Source of the DNA: Alcaligenes faecalis
GTDB taxonomy: Bacteria; Pseudomonadota; Gammaproteobacteria; Burkholderiales; Burkholderiaceae_B
Length of the DNA stretch: 64,000 nucleotides
Assembly (NCBI RefSeq): GCF_041521385.1
Contig: NZ_CP168006.1
Coordinates: forward strand, 186,001 to 250,000
Reading direction: 5' to 3'
The notes below the pieces were generated by a model. It was not told where the DNA came from. It searched no databases and was given only the letters and a program-made list of their open reading frames with translations. Below are positions 25,957-34,227 of the stretch, piece by piece. Position 1 is the first letter of the stretch. Each line of letters opens with the position of its first letter. A program made the translations under genes and the position numbers.

Positions 25957-26853
25957 ATGTGGTTTAAGAATCTACGCATCTATCGCCTCTCCCCCGACTG
26001 GGTATGTTCCGCCCAAGAGCTGGAAGAAGCTCTGGCCAAACACAGCTTCACCCCTGGCTCCAGCCAGGAACCGCTCAGCCTGGGCTGGGTCAGCCCCCGT
26101 GAGAACAATGCCCTGGTGCATGAAGTCAATGGGCAGTACCTGATCGCCCTGCGCGCCGAAAAGAAACTGCTGCCCACCACCGTGATCAATCAGGTCGCTC
26201 GTGAAAAGGCTCGTGATATCGAAGAGCAGCAAGGCTACAAGCCCGGCCGCAAGCAAATGAAGGAAATCAAGGAACAAGTCATCGTGGACTTGATGCCGCG
26301 TGCCTTCGCCGTCTCGCGCGACACCCGTGTCTGGCTGGATACCCGCAATCACTGGCTGGTCATTGACGCCGCGGCCACCGCCAAGAGCGACGAAGTTCTG
26401 GGTCTGTTAGCCAAGAGTGTGGAACCCTTCCCCGTACAGCCGTTGTACACCGAGCAATCGCCCGGTGCGGCCATGACCTCCTGGCTGGTGGACGAAGAGC
26501 AACTGGCCAACTTTACTGTGGACCAGGACACTGAGCTGCGTTCCACCGGCGATAGCGGCGCTGCCGTGCGCTACGTGAAGCAAAGCGCCGACATTGACGA
26601 AGTGCGCAAGCACGTTGAAGCCGGCAAGCAATGCACCCGTTTGGCCATGACCTGGGCGGATCGCATCAGCTTTGTGCTGACCGATGCGCTGGACGTCAAA
26701 CGTGTGGCCCCGCTGGACATCCTGACTGAAAAACAAGACGTGACGGCCGTCAACGATGACGAAATCTTTGATGCCGACATGACCTTGATGACCTCCGAGC
26801 TGGCCAAGATGATCAGTGATCTGGTCGAAGTACTGGGCGGCGAACGCCAGTAA
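25957..26853 (+). CDS. rdgC: recombination-associated protein RdgC
   Basis: This is a 298-residue ring-shaped DNA-binding protein that interferes with RecA and supports replication in recombination-deficient cells. The N-terminus MWFKNLRIYRLSPDW is typical. The middle shows EKKLLPTTVINQVAREKARD and GRKQMKEIKEQVIVDLMPRA, and the C-terminus LELSD-like ADMTLMTSELAKMISDLVEV. The ATG at 25957 gives the family N-terminus. It has no SD; the 25 bases before it are mostly T and C. An open frame extends 75 codons upstream, overlapping the symporter gene, but is not coding-like. Confidence 0.95.
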   Translation: MWFKNLRIYRLSPDWVCSAQELEEALAKHSFTPGSSQEPLSLGWVSPRENNALVHEVNGQYLIALRAEKKLLPTTVINQVAREKARDIEEQQGYKPGRKQMKEIKEQVIVDLMPRAFAVSRDTRVWLDTRNHWLVIDAAATAKSDEVLGLLAKSVEPFPVQPLYTEQSPGAAMTSWLVDEEQLANFTVDQDTELRSTGDSGAAVRYVKQSADIDEVRKHVEAGKQCTRLAMTWADRISFVLTDALDVKRVAPLDILTEKQDVTAVNDDEIFDADMTLMTSELAKMISDLVEVLGGERQ

Positions 26854-26865
26854 AGCCCAGGCCAG

Positions 26866-26883
26866 GCCGGGCTCAAACCCGGC
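26866..26883. terminator. weak hairpin between convergent rdgC and araC-type genes
   Basis: GCCGGG and CCCGGC form a six-base stem with a six-base loop, placed 12 bases after the rdgC stop and 12 before the regulator stop. There is no U-tract on either side, so intrinsic termination is uncertain. Confidence 0.35.
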
Positions 26884-26895
26884 TAGGGCCGCCCC

Positions 26896-27948
26896 TCAGA
26901 CCAGCTCCTGCTGGGCGGCGCGATACACCCCGGGCGTCATGCCCGTCCAATGGCGGAAAGCCCGGTGAAATGTCGCTGGCGAACTGAACTTCAAGGCGTA
27001 AGCAATTTCAGCCAGCGACATATCCTTGCGCAGCAACTTGAAAATTGCCAAATCTCGGCGCAACTCATCCTTGATCCCCTGAAACGACAGGCCTTCCTCT
27101 TGCAGCCGGCGTATCAAGGTGCGCGCCGACATATGCAATTTGCCAGATACGTCCTGCAAGGTATGACCCAAATCAGTATGCAAGATTTCCCGCACTTTCA
27201 GGCGCAAGGCATGCTCGTGATAGGAAGTAAAAATCCAGTCACGCGGCGCCCGTTCCAGAAAAGCCCTGGCCTCTACCTGGGTGCGTTGCGGACGCACCTG
27301 GCCCAGCTCCGCCCCGAACAAGATGTGCGAGTACGGCGTATCAAAACTGACTGAAGCCGGAAACAGCACCGAGTAGTCCGCCGCAAAAGCCGGTCTGGGA
27401 AAGGCAAAGGCCACTTGCTGCACGGGCACCTCGCGCCCCATCAGCCAGGACACAATCCCGTGGGTCAGTTTCAGCATCAGGGCATGACCGAAACGATGTA
27501 CATCAGCCGCGGGGTAGCGTGGCACCAGCTCAATACCCAATTCTTTATCCGTGCGTATCAGGTTCAGGTTGAAATCATCCAGCAACAGATTCCAGAACTG
27601 GGTAAAGCGATACAAGGCCACATTGATGGACGGCGCATCCCGCACCGTACGCACAATGTATTTCAGTGCGCCCGCCCGTATGGGCCGAGTCCAGAAACCC
27701 ATCATTTCATCGCCGGTTTTCCGGGCGCTTTCCTGATACAGGCGCACTAATTGATCACGCGTCAAACGAGCGCCGGGCCGATCAATAAAATCTTTCACGA
27801 TGCCCGACTGCTTCAGGCAGTGATCCAGCACCGCTTCGGAATAGCTGCTGCGCAGGCTGTGAAACCAGTCCTGCACCAGATCCAGCGCCACCGTGGTGGT
27901 ATGGGCCGCATCAACAGGCACCGGGAGCGTGCCAGGCAAAGCATTCAT
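26896..27948 (-). CDS. AraC-family transcriptional regulator
   Basis: This is a 350-residue regulator with an N-terminal ligand/dimerisation domain of the type seen in OruR/ArgR-like AraC proteins (about 20-220; GARLTRDQLVRLYQESARKT, DEMMGFWTRPIRAGALKYIV). A C-terminal AraC helix-turn-helix pair follows (about 245-345), with HTLQDVSGKLHMSARTLIRR and SLAEIAYALKFSSPATFHRA, then FRHWTGMTPGVYR. It is divergent from the acyl-CoA ligase gene across 114 bases, so it most likely controls the catabolic island at 28063-34043. The ligand is unknown, probably a pathway acid or CoA-derived metabolite. Confidence 0.9.
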   Translation of the reverse strand: MNALPGTLPVPVDAAHTTTVALDLVQDWFHSLRSSYSEAVLDHCLKQSGIVKDFIDRPGARLTRDQLVRLYQESARKTGDEMMGFWTRPIRAGALKYIVRTVRDAPSINVALYRFTQFWNLLLDDFNLNLIRTDKELGIELVPRYPAADVHRFGHALMLKLTHGIVSWLMGREVPVQQVAFAFPRPAFAADYSVLFPASVSFDTPYSHILFGAELGQVRPQRTQVEARAFLERAPRDWIFTSYHEHALRLKVREILHTDLGHTLQDVSGKLHMSARTLIRRLQEEGLSFQGIKDELRRDLAIFKLLRKDMSLAEIAYALKFSSPATFHRAFRHWTGMTPGVYRAAQQELV

Positions 27949-28062
27949 TTCCTATGACCCCTCAAAGATTGTCACTTTTTGCATATTCGACGTCAGTATT
28001 CGCTATTGGGCAAGGTGCTAAACCATCCTATGCTGACACACATAATACAAGGAGACATCACC

Positions 28063-29670
28063 ATGTCAGGCACTGGAAATATGATGCACATGCCCTTGCT
28101 CATCAGTTCAATTCTCACCCACGCCCTAGAGAATAACCCTGAGCAGGAGATTGTTACCGCTTTGGATAATGGCGAGCTACATCGCTACAGCTATCTTGAC
28201 TTTGCCCACCGGGTTCAGGATCTGGCTCTGGGACTGTGCCGTGAAGGCCTGCAGCCTGGGGAGCGCGTGGCGACTTTGGCATGGAACACCTACCGCCACC
28301 TGGAAATTTATTACGCCACCTCGGGCGTCGGTCTGATCTGTCACACCGTGAACCCGCGTCTGACGCGCGAGCAAATTGCCTTCATCATCAATGATGCCCA
28401 AGACTCGGTAATGTTCTACGACGAACATTTCGAAGAAATGGTCAGCGATCTGCGCGGCCAATGTCCCACCGTCAAGCAGTGGGTACGCATGGGCAGTCAG
28501 GCTCAAGGCCCGTTGGCCGACGAGTACGAAGGCTGGCTGGGCAATGACACGACGGGCTTTGAATGGCCCGTGTTTGACGAGAATACCGCCAGCGGCCTGT
28601 GCTACACCTCCGGCACCACCGGTGCTCCTAAGGGTGCCCTGTACACCCATCGCTCCACCCTCTTGCATGCTTATGCCTCGGCCCACCCGAACGCGCTGTG
28701 CATTGCCAGCGCAGACGCCGTCATGCCTTTGGTTCCAATGTTTCACGTCAATGCCTGGGGCCTGCCTTACTCCGGCCTGATGTCTGGAGCCAAAATTGTT
28801 CTGCCCGGTGCCAACTTGCAGGGAGAGCGTATTTACTCCCTGTGTGAACGCGCTGGCGTCACCCTATCAGCCGGTGTACCCACCATCTGGAAAACCGTAC
28901 TGGACTACGCCAAAGCCAATGGCAAGCAATTCACTACGCTGAGCCGCATCCTGATCGGTGGCTCCGCTTGCCCACCCAATATGATTGCCACCTGGGCAAG
29001 CTACGGCATTACCGTCCGTCACGCCTGGGGCATGACAGAAACCTCGCCGCTGGGTACGGTGTGCCAATTGCTGCCCAAACACAGCACGCTGCCCGAAGCT
29101 CAGCAACAGCACGTGCTGGCCTCACAAGGCCGTGCCCTGTTCGGCGCACGCCTGAAAACCGTCGACGACGAAGGCAACACCTTGCCCCGTGATGGCAAAA
29201 GCAGCGGCCACCTGCTGATCCAGGGTAACTGGATCATGGACCGCTATTACGGCAAACCTGATCTGGCCAGTGAAAACGGCTGGTTCCGTACAGGCGACGT
29301 CGGCGCCATCGACGCTGACGGCTACGTCTACATTACCGACCGCAGCAAGGATGTCATCAAGTCCGGTGGCGAATGGATCTCCTCGATCGAGATCGAGAAC
29401 ATCGCCATGGAAGAGCCCTTGGTAGAACTGGCTGCCTGCATCGCCCAGGCCGACGACAAATGGGGCGAGCGCCCTGTGCTGTTCGTGGTGCCACGCGAAG
29501 GGGCTGATCTGGACGAGACCCATATGCTGCAACGCTACCAGGATCGAGTCACCCGCTGGTCGGTGCCCGACAAAGTCATTTTCATCGACCAAATGCCCAT
29601 GACGGCAACTGGAAAGATTCAAAAAATGGCGCTGCGCAAAATGCTGGCAGATCAAACCAATCCCAGCTGA
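28063..29670 (+). CDS. acyl-CoA ligase of the DmdB (3-methylthiopropionyl-CoA ligase) type
   Basis: This is a 535-residue AMP-forming acid:CoA ligase. The start region MMHMPLLISSILTHALENN, and RVATLAWNTYRHLEIYYATS with ICHTVNPRL, resemble the DmdB group, which accepts short and medium carboxylic acids including methylthiopropionate. The AMP-binding P-loop is YTSGTTGAPKGA near residue 185. Also present are WGMTETSPLGT, GWFRTGDVG, the hinge DRSKDVIKSGGEWIS and the catalytic Lys in MTATGKIQKMALR near residue 520. AAGGAG eight bases before the ATG at 28063 sets the start. It is the first gene of the island. The true acid is not shown by sequence. Confidence 0.88.
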   Translation: MSGTGNMMHMPLLISSILTHALENNPEQEIVTALDNGELHRYSYLDFAHRVQDLALGLCREGLQPGERVATLAWNTYRHLEIYYATSGVGLICHTVNPRLTREQIAFIINDAQDSVMFYDEHFEEMVSDLRGQCPTVKQWVRMGSQAQGPLADEYEGWLGNDTTGFEWPVFDENTASGLCYTSGTTGAPKGALYTHRSTLLHAYASAHPNALCIASADAVMPLVPMFHVNAWGLPYSGLMSGAKIVLPGANLQGERIYSLCERAGVTLSAGVPTIWKTVLDYAKANGKQFTTLSRILIGGSACPPNMIATWASYGITVRHAWGMTETSPLGTVCQLLPKHSTLPEAQQQHVLASQGRALFGARLKTVDDEGNTLPRDGKSSGHLLIQGNWIMDRYYGKPDLASENGWFRTGDVGAIDADGYVYITDRSKDVIKSGGEWISSIEIENIAMEEPLVELAACIAQADDKWGERPVLFVVPREGADLDETHMLQRYQDRVTRWSVPDKVIFIDQMPMTATGKIQKMALRKMLADQTNPS

Positions 29671-29714
29671 CTTGCACTGCCGCCTTCGCTATTACGTAAC
29701 ACAAGGAGTTTTTT

Positions 29715-30509
29715 ATGGCCGCCCCTTTCCTGCTCACCACCGAGTTGGACAACATCGGAATTGTCACGCTGAACAAGGCGCACAAACGCAACGCCCTGGA
29801 TGAAGATGCCATTGCTGAAATTGATGCGTACTTCTCCAATATTCCCGAACACATCCGGGTCATTCTGATGAAGGCAGAAGGCGACCATTTCTGCGCGGGC
29901 CTGGATCTGAAAGAGCACCATGACAAGGAACGCGGCGCCGTGGATTTTCTGCGCGTTTGCCAAAGCTGGCACCGTGCGTTCGACAAAATCGAACACGGCG
30001 GCATCCCCGTCATTGCCTGCCTGCAAGGCGCCGTCGTAGGCGGTGGTCTGGAACTGGCCAGCGCAGCGCACATTCGCGTGGCCGACAACAGCACCTTCTT
30101 TGCCCTGCCTGAAGGCACACGCGGCATCTTCACCGGCGGTGGCGCTACCGTTCGCACCGCAAAAATCATCTCTCCCAACCGCATGATCGAACTGATGCTG
30201 ACAGGCCGCGTGCTCGATGCCGTGGAAGGAGAGCGACTGGGACTGGCACATTACGTATGCAACAACGAAGCCAACCCCAAAACAGCCTATGAGCTGAGCC
30301 TGGAACTGGCTCAGCGCATTGCCGGCAATGCCATCTTGTCGAACTACGCCATTGTCAGCTCGATCAGTCGCATTGCCGATATGTCTGCCACCGACGGCCT
30401 CTTTGCCGAAGGCTTAATGGCAGCGGTAGTACAGACCGGGCGGGATGTGCAGGACCGCTTGGGAGAGTTTGTTAATAAGAAAGCTCATAAAGTGAAGCCG
30501 ACCAAGTAA
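29715..30509 (+). CDS. enoyl-CoA hydratase/isomerase (crotonase) family protein
   Basis: This is a 264-residue crotonase-fold enzyme acting on a CoA thioester. The oxyanion-hole segments are FCAGLDLKEHH near 59-69 and LQGAVVGGGLELASAAHIRV near 99-118. Both glutamates used by hydratases appear to be kept, in GGLELA and in ALPEGTRGIFTGGG. True hydration is therefore likely, with the product of the ligase after desaturation or an acrylyl-type CoA ester as substrate. AAGGAG is seven bases before the ATG. It lies 44 bases after the ligase gene and is in operon with it. Confidence 0.88.
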   Translation: MAAPFLLTTELDNIGIVTLNKAHKRNALDEDAIAEIDAYFSNIPEHIRVILMKAEGDHFCAGLDLKEHHDKERGAVDFLRVCQSWHRAFDKIEHGGIPVIACLQGAVVGGGLELASAAHIRVADNSTFFALPEGTRGIFTGGGATVRTAKIISPNRMIELMLTGRVLDAVEGERLGLAHYVCNNEANPKTAYELSLELAQRIAGNAILSNYAIVSSISRIADMSATDGLFAEGLMAAVVQTGRDVQDRLGEFVNKKAHKVKPTK

Positions 30510-30560
30510 CATCGGCCAGGCGAACATGGGCAGTAATCACAACAATACGGAGACAAAACC

Positions 30561-30878
30561 ATGCTGTCGCATCAAGAGTTAAGCCGGGCACTCGCCGGAC
30601 TGCAGGAATATGAGCAACTCAAATCGCAGCGTCGGCGTCTGGCATTTGCCTGCGCCGGCCTCTGCCTGGGGCTGACGACCCTGCTCATCGTGACGGCCAT
30701 TTTCTGGCCCGGCGTTCTAACCCATGACCTGGGCAGTGGAGGAGCTGTCAACAGTGGCATGGTGTACGGAATAGGACTGATTTTTGTGTCCTGGTTATTA
30801 ACCGGCGTGTATATCCATATCGCCAACACCCGCTTTGACCCACTGTGCGAGCGAGTACTGGCAAAGGTACGCCCATGA
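30561..30878 (+). CDS. DUF485-family membrane protein (symporter partner)
   Basis: This is a 105-residue membrane protein of the DUF485 family, which typically precedes acetate-permease-like sodium:solute symporters (as YjcH precedes ActP). It has two membrane segments at about 27-50 and 67-89, with the short N-terminal helix LAGLQEYEQLKSQRRRLAFA. Its stop overlaps the symporter ATG by four bases, so the two are translationally coupled. The function is not established; an accessory role for the symporter is inferred from context. Confidence 0.85.
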   Translation: MLSHQELSRALAGLQEYEQLKSQRRRLAFACAGLCLGLTTLLIVTAIFWPGVLTHDLGSGGAVNSGMVYGIGLIFVSWLLTGVYIHIANTRFDPLCERVLAKVRP

Positions 30879-32443
30879 ATACACAAGCCATTCTGATCTT
30901 TGCGGCTTTTGTCCTGGTGACCCTGGGCATTACCTATTGGGCTTCGTCACGCACACGTTCCAGCTCGGATTTTTACACGGCAGGCGGCGGCATTAGTGGC
31001 ACACAAAATGGCCTGGCCATTGTGGGCGACTACATGTCCGCCGCCACCTTGCTGGGTATTTCGTCCCTGGCCTTTACCAACGGTTTTGACTCGCTGCTGT
31101 ATGCCGTTTGCGCCTTCATGGGCTGGCCGATCATCATGTTTCTGATTGCCGAGCGCCTGCGCAATCTGGGCCGCTACACCTTGAGCGATATCGTCTCGTA
31201 CCGTCTGGATGAACGCAGCACCCGCATCTTTACCGCAATCAGCTCGCTGACGGTGGTGCTGTTCTACCTGATCGTGCAAATGGTCGGGGCCGGACAACTG
31301 GTGCAACTGCTGTTTGGCATCGACTACACCTACGCCGTGGTGGCCGTGGGCTTGCTCATGATGGTGTACGTGGTGGTGGGCGGCATGGTGGCAACCACCT
31401 GGGTGCAAATCATCAAGGCTATTTTGATGATGGGCAATGGCTTTTTGATGGCTGCCCTGGCCCTGTACTACTTCAACTTCGACTTTTCTGCCCTGGTCGG
31501 CGCTGCGGCTGAACATCACCAGGCTGGCGCAGCCATGAAAGGCCCCTGGAAGTTGATGGCCGATCCGTTCTCGGGTCTGTCTCTGGCCGTTTCCCTGGTG
31601 TTTGGTATTGCCGGCCTGCCCCACATCATGATGCGTTTCTTCACGGTGCCGGATGCACGCGCTGCCCGTAAATCGGTATTCGTGGCAACGGGTTTGATGG
31701 GTATCTTCTTTGTGGTGATCTGCTTTCTGGGCCTGGCTGCCATGGCCATCCTGCCCAACCACCCCGAGTTCTATGTGGACGGCAAGGTAGGCGGCATGGT
31801 GCTGGGTGGCTCGAACATGCCCATCATGCACCTGGCAACGGCCTTGGGTGGCAACCTGCTGTTCGGTTTGCTGGCTGCCGTGTCCTTTGCCACGATTCTG
31901 GCGGTGGTCAGTGGCTTGACCCTGGCCGGTGCCTCGGCGGTTGCCCATGACCTGTACGCCAAAGTCATCCGTCGCGACGATGTCACGCCATCGCAAGCCA
32001 TGCGGGTCAACCGCCTGGCATCAATCGGTATTGGCTTGGTCGCCATTTTTCTGGGGCTGCTGTTTCGTGGTCAAAACGTCGCTTTCCTGGTTGCCCTGGC
32101 CTTCAGTATTGCCGCCTCGGCCAACTTCCCGGTCTTGCTAATGTCCATGTACTGGCGTGGTGTCACCACCCGTGGTGTGATCTATGGAGGTCTGAGCGGC
32201 CTGCTGGTGGCGCTGGGTCTGGTGATTCTGTCCCCAGCCGTGTGGGTCCGCATTCTGGGCTTTTCCGAAGCCGTATTCCCCTACGACTTCCCCACCCTGA
32301 TTTCCATGCCTTTGGCATTCTTCATGATCTACTTTGTATCAAAACTGGACCACAGCCGTCGTGCCAGCCAAGACCGTGATGGGTTTGACGCCCAGCAAGT
32401 CCGCGCTGAAACTGCAGTCGGTATTGCCGCTGTGTCTCACTAG
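30875..32443 (+). CDS. sodium:solute symporter, acetate permease (ActP)-like
   Basis: This is a 522-residue, about 13-TM transporter of the sodium:solute symporter family, ActP/MctC branch for short-chain monocarboxylates. Marks are SSDFYTAGGGISGTQNGLAI, GDYMSAATLLGISSLAF, GRYTLSDIVSYRLDERSTR, the family signature region GIAGLPHIMMRFFTVPDARA, and FATILAVVSGLTLAGASAVA with HDLYAKVIR. The ATG at 30875 overlaps the DUF485 stop. In this island it probably imports the acid that the ligase activates. A hairpin terminator follows. Confidence 0.9.
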   Translation: MNTQAILIFAAFVLVTLGITYWASSRTRSSSDFYTAGGGISGTQNGLAIVGDYMSAATLLGISSLAFTNGFDSLLYAVCAFMGWPIIMFLIAERLRNLGRYTLSDIVSYRLDERSTRIFTAISSLTVVLFYLIVQMVGAGQLVQLLFGIDYTYAVVAVGLLMMVYVVVGGMVATTWVQIIKAILMMGNGFLMAALALYYFNFDFSALVGAAAEHHQAGAAMKGPWKLMADPFSGLSLAVSLVFGIAGLPHIMMRFFTVPDARAARKSVFVATGLMGIFFVVICFLGLAAMAILPNHPEFYVDGKVGGMVLGGSNMPIMHLATALGGNLLFGLLAAVSFATILAVVSGLTLAGASAVAHDLYAKVIRRDDVTPSQAMRVNRLASIGIGLVAIFLGLLFRGQNVAFLVALAFSIAASANFPVLLMSMYWRGVTTRGVIYGGLSGLLVALGLVILSPAVWVRILGFSEAVFPYDFPTLISMPLAFFMIYFVSKLDHSRRASQDRDGFDAQQVRAETAVGIAAVSH

Positions 32444-32457
32444 ATACTTGGTACTCT

Positions 32458-32488
32458 GGCGGTAGCCCAGCCTGATCGGGCTACCGCC
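32458..32488 (+). terminator. terminator between actP-like gene and mmsA
   Basis: GGCGGTAGCCC and GGGCTACCGCC form a perfect 11-base stem with a nine-base loop, then CCTTGTTTTAATT. It starts 15 bases after the symporter stop and 35 bases before the mmsA ATG, so mmsA may be only partly read from the upstream promoter. Confidence 0.8.
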
Positions 32489-32522
32489 CCTTGTTTTAAT
32501 TCATCCCAGCAGGAGCATCACC

Positions 32523-34043
32523 ATGACAGAGTTAAACGCCCCCGACATTGCTCACTACATCGGAGGTGGCCAGCAGGCTGGCGCCGGTACCCGTACTCAA
32601 CCGGTGTACAACCCGGCCACCGGCCAGGTCAGCGCCAAGGTCAAACTGGGTAGCCAGCAAGATATTGACGCCGCTGTGGCCAGTGCCCAGGCTGCTTTCC
32701 CCGCCTGGGCCGACACGCCACCACTGCGCCGCGCCCGCGTACTGTTCAATTTTTTGGCCTTGCTCAACGAGAACAAAGAGAAGCTGGCCGCCATGATCAC
32801 GGCCGAGCATGGCAAGGTTCTGTCCGATGCGATGGGCGAAGTCACCCGCGGTATCGAAATTGTGGAATTTGCTTGCGGCATTCCTCAGTTGCTCAAAGGC
32901 GATTTCACCGAGCAGGTCAGCACGAATATCGACAACTGGACCATGCGTCAGCCTCTGGGTGTCGTTGCCGGTATCACCCCATTCAACTTCCCGGTCATGG
33001 TGCCCATGTGGATGTTCCCTGTCGCCATCGCCGCCGGTAACACCTTTGTGCTCAAACCCAGCCCTATCGACCCCAGCCCCAGCTTGTTCATCGCCGAGCT
33101 GCTGAAAGAAGCCGGGCTGCCCGATGGCGTATTCAACGTGGTGCAAGGCGATAAAGACGCGGTTGAGGCTCTGGTCAATCATCAGGACGTGCAAGCCGTA
33201 TCCTTTGTGGGTTCAACCCCAATTGCCAACCGCATTTATGAAATGGGTGCAACCGGTGGCAAGCGCGTACAAGCTTTGGGCGGTGCCAAGAACCACCTGG
33301 TCGTCATGCCTGATGCCGACATCGACCTGACCGTGGACGCCTTGATCGGCGCCGCCTACGGCTCGGCGGGCGAGCGTTGCATGGCCATCTCGGTAGCCGT
33401 GCTGGTGGGTGACTCTGCCGAGCGCATCCTGCCCAAACTGGAAGAACGCACTCGCAGCCTGAAGATTCTGAACGGCACTAACGCCGCCGCCGAAATGGGC
33501 CCCATCGTGACGCAGCAAGCACGCGAACGTATCAGCAGCTGCATCGACAAAGGTGTACAAGAAGGCGCCAAACTGCTGGTGGACGGCCGTCACTTTGACG
33601 GCGCCAAAGCCGGTGAAGGTTGCGAGAACGGCTTCTGGATGGGCGGCACCCTGTTCGATCACGTCACCCCCGAGATGAGCGTCTATCAGGATGAAATCTT
33701 TGGCCCTGTGCTGTGCTGCGTACGCGTACCGGATCTGGCCAGCGCCATTGAACTGATCAACAAGCACCAGTTCGGCAACGGTGTGGCTTGCTTTACCAGT
33801 GACGGTAACGTAGCCCGTGAATTTGGCCGCCGCATCCACGTGGGTATGGTCGGTATCAACGTACCTATTCCTGTCCCTATGGCCTGGCACGGTTTTGGTG
33901 GCTGGAAGAAGAGCCTGTTTGGCGATATGCACGCCTATGGTGAAGAAGGCGTGCGCTTTTACACCCGCCAGAAATCCATCATGCAGCGCTGGCCTGAAAG
34001 CATCTCCAAGGGTGCGGAATTTGCCATGCCCACGTCCAAGTAA
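32523..34043 (+). CDS. mmsA: CoA-acylating methylmalonate-semialdehyde dehydrogenase
   Basis: This enzyme oxidises methylmalonate or malonate semialdehyde with NAD and CoA to propionyl-CoA or acetyl-CoA, releasing CO2. It has 506 residues in the aldehyde dehydrogenase fold. The MmsA-specific stretches are seen: [20 protein letters not shown], the Rossmann segment [32 protein letters not shown], and the catalytic Cys in [14 protein letters not shown] near residue 287. It works in valine, myo-inositol, beta-alanine or 3-hydroxypropionate breakdown. Its place after the ligase, crotonase and symporter suggests use of the last route, but no hydroxyacid dehydrogenase is adjacent. Confidence 0.93.
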   Translation: MTELNAPDIAHYIGGGQQAGAGTRTQPVYNPATGQVSAKVKLGSQQDIDAAVASAQAAFPAWADTPPLRRARVLFNFLALLNENKEKLAAMITAEHGKVLSDAMGEVTRGIEIVEFACGIPQLLKGDFTEQVSTNIDNWTMRQPLGVVAGITPFNFPVMVPMWMFPVAIAAGNTFVLKPSPIDPSPSLFIAELLKEAGLPDGVFNVVQGDKDAVEALVNHQDVQAVSFVGSTPIANRIYEMGATGGKRVQALGGAKNHLVVMPDADIDLTVDALIGAAYGSAGERCMAISVAVLVGDSAERILPKLEERTRSLKILNGTNAAAEMGPIVTQQARERISSCIDKGVQEGAKLLVDGRHFDGAKAGEGCENGFWMGGTLFDHVTPEMSVYQDEIFGPVLCCVRVPDLASAIELINKHQFGNGVACFTSDGNVAREFGRRIHVGMVGINVPIPVPMAWHGFGGWKKSLFGDMHAYGEEGVRFYTRQKSIMQRWPESISKGAEFAMPTSK

Positions 34044-34150
34044 AAGTGGATGTGCCGGGCTGACTCTTCGTCTCCAAGCGACAATTCGGCCTGGCATATC
34101 GCTATAAGTTTGCTCACCCAGCAGACTTAAAAAACACTTTTATCAAAGAC

Positions 34151-34190
34151 AAAAAAGCCGGGGCTCTGAATCAGAGCCCCGGCTTTTTTT
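34151..34190. terminator. bidirectional rho-independent terminator (mmsA/pyrB)
   Basis: This is a perfect 40-base inverted repeat: arms of 19-20 bases of the form A6-GCCGGGGCTCTGA / TCAGAGCCCCGGC-T6. It lies between convergent mmsA and pyrB and has a T-run on both strands. Confidence 0.95.
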
Positions 34191-34227
34191 ACTGCTGACA
34201 CGTAATTAACGCTGTCATCTGCCCGGC

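Noticed and set aside
30947..31996. Minus-strand frame of 349 codons rich in His and Gln, opposite the symporter gene
   Set aside because: Shadow of the membrane protein's hydrophobic codons; no ribosome site or family feature.
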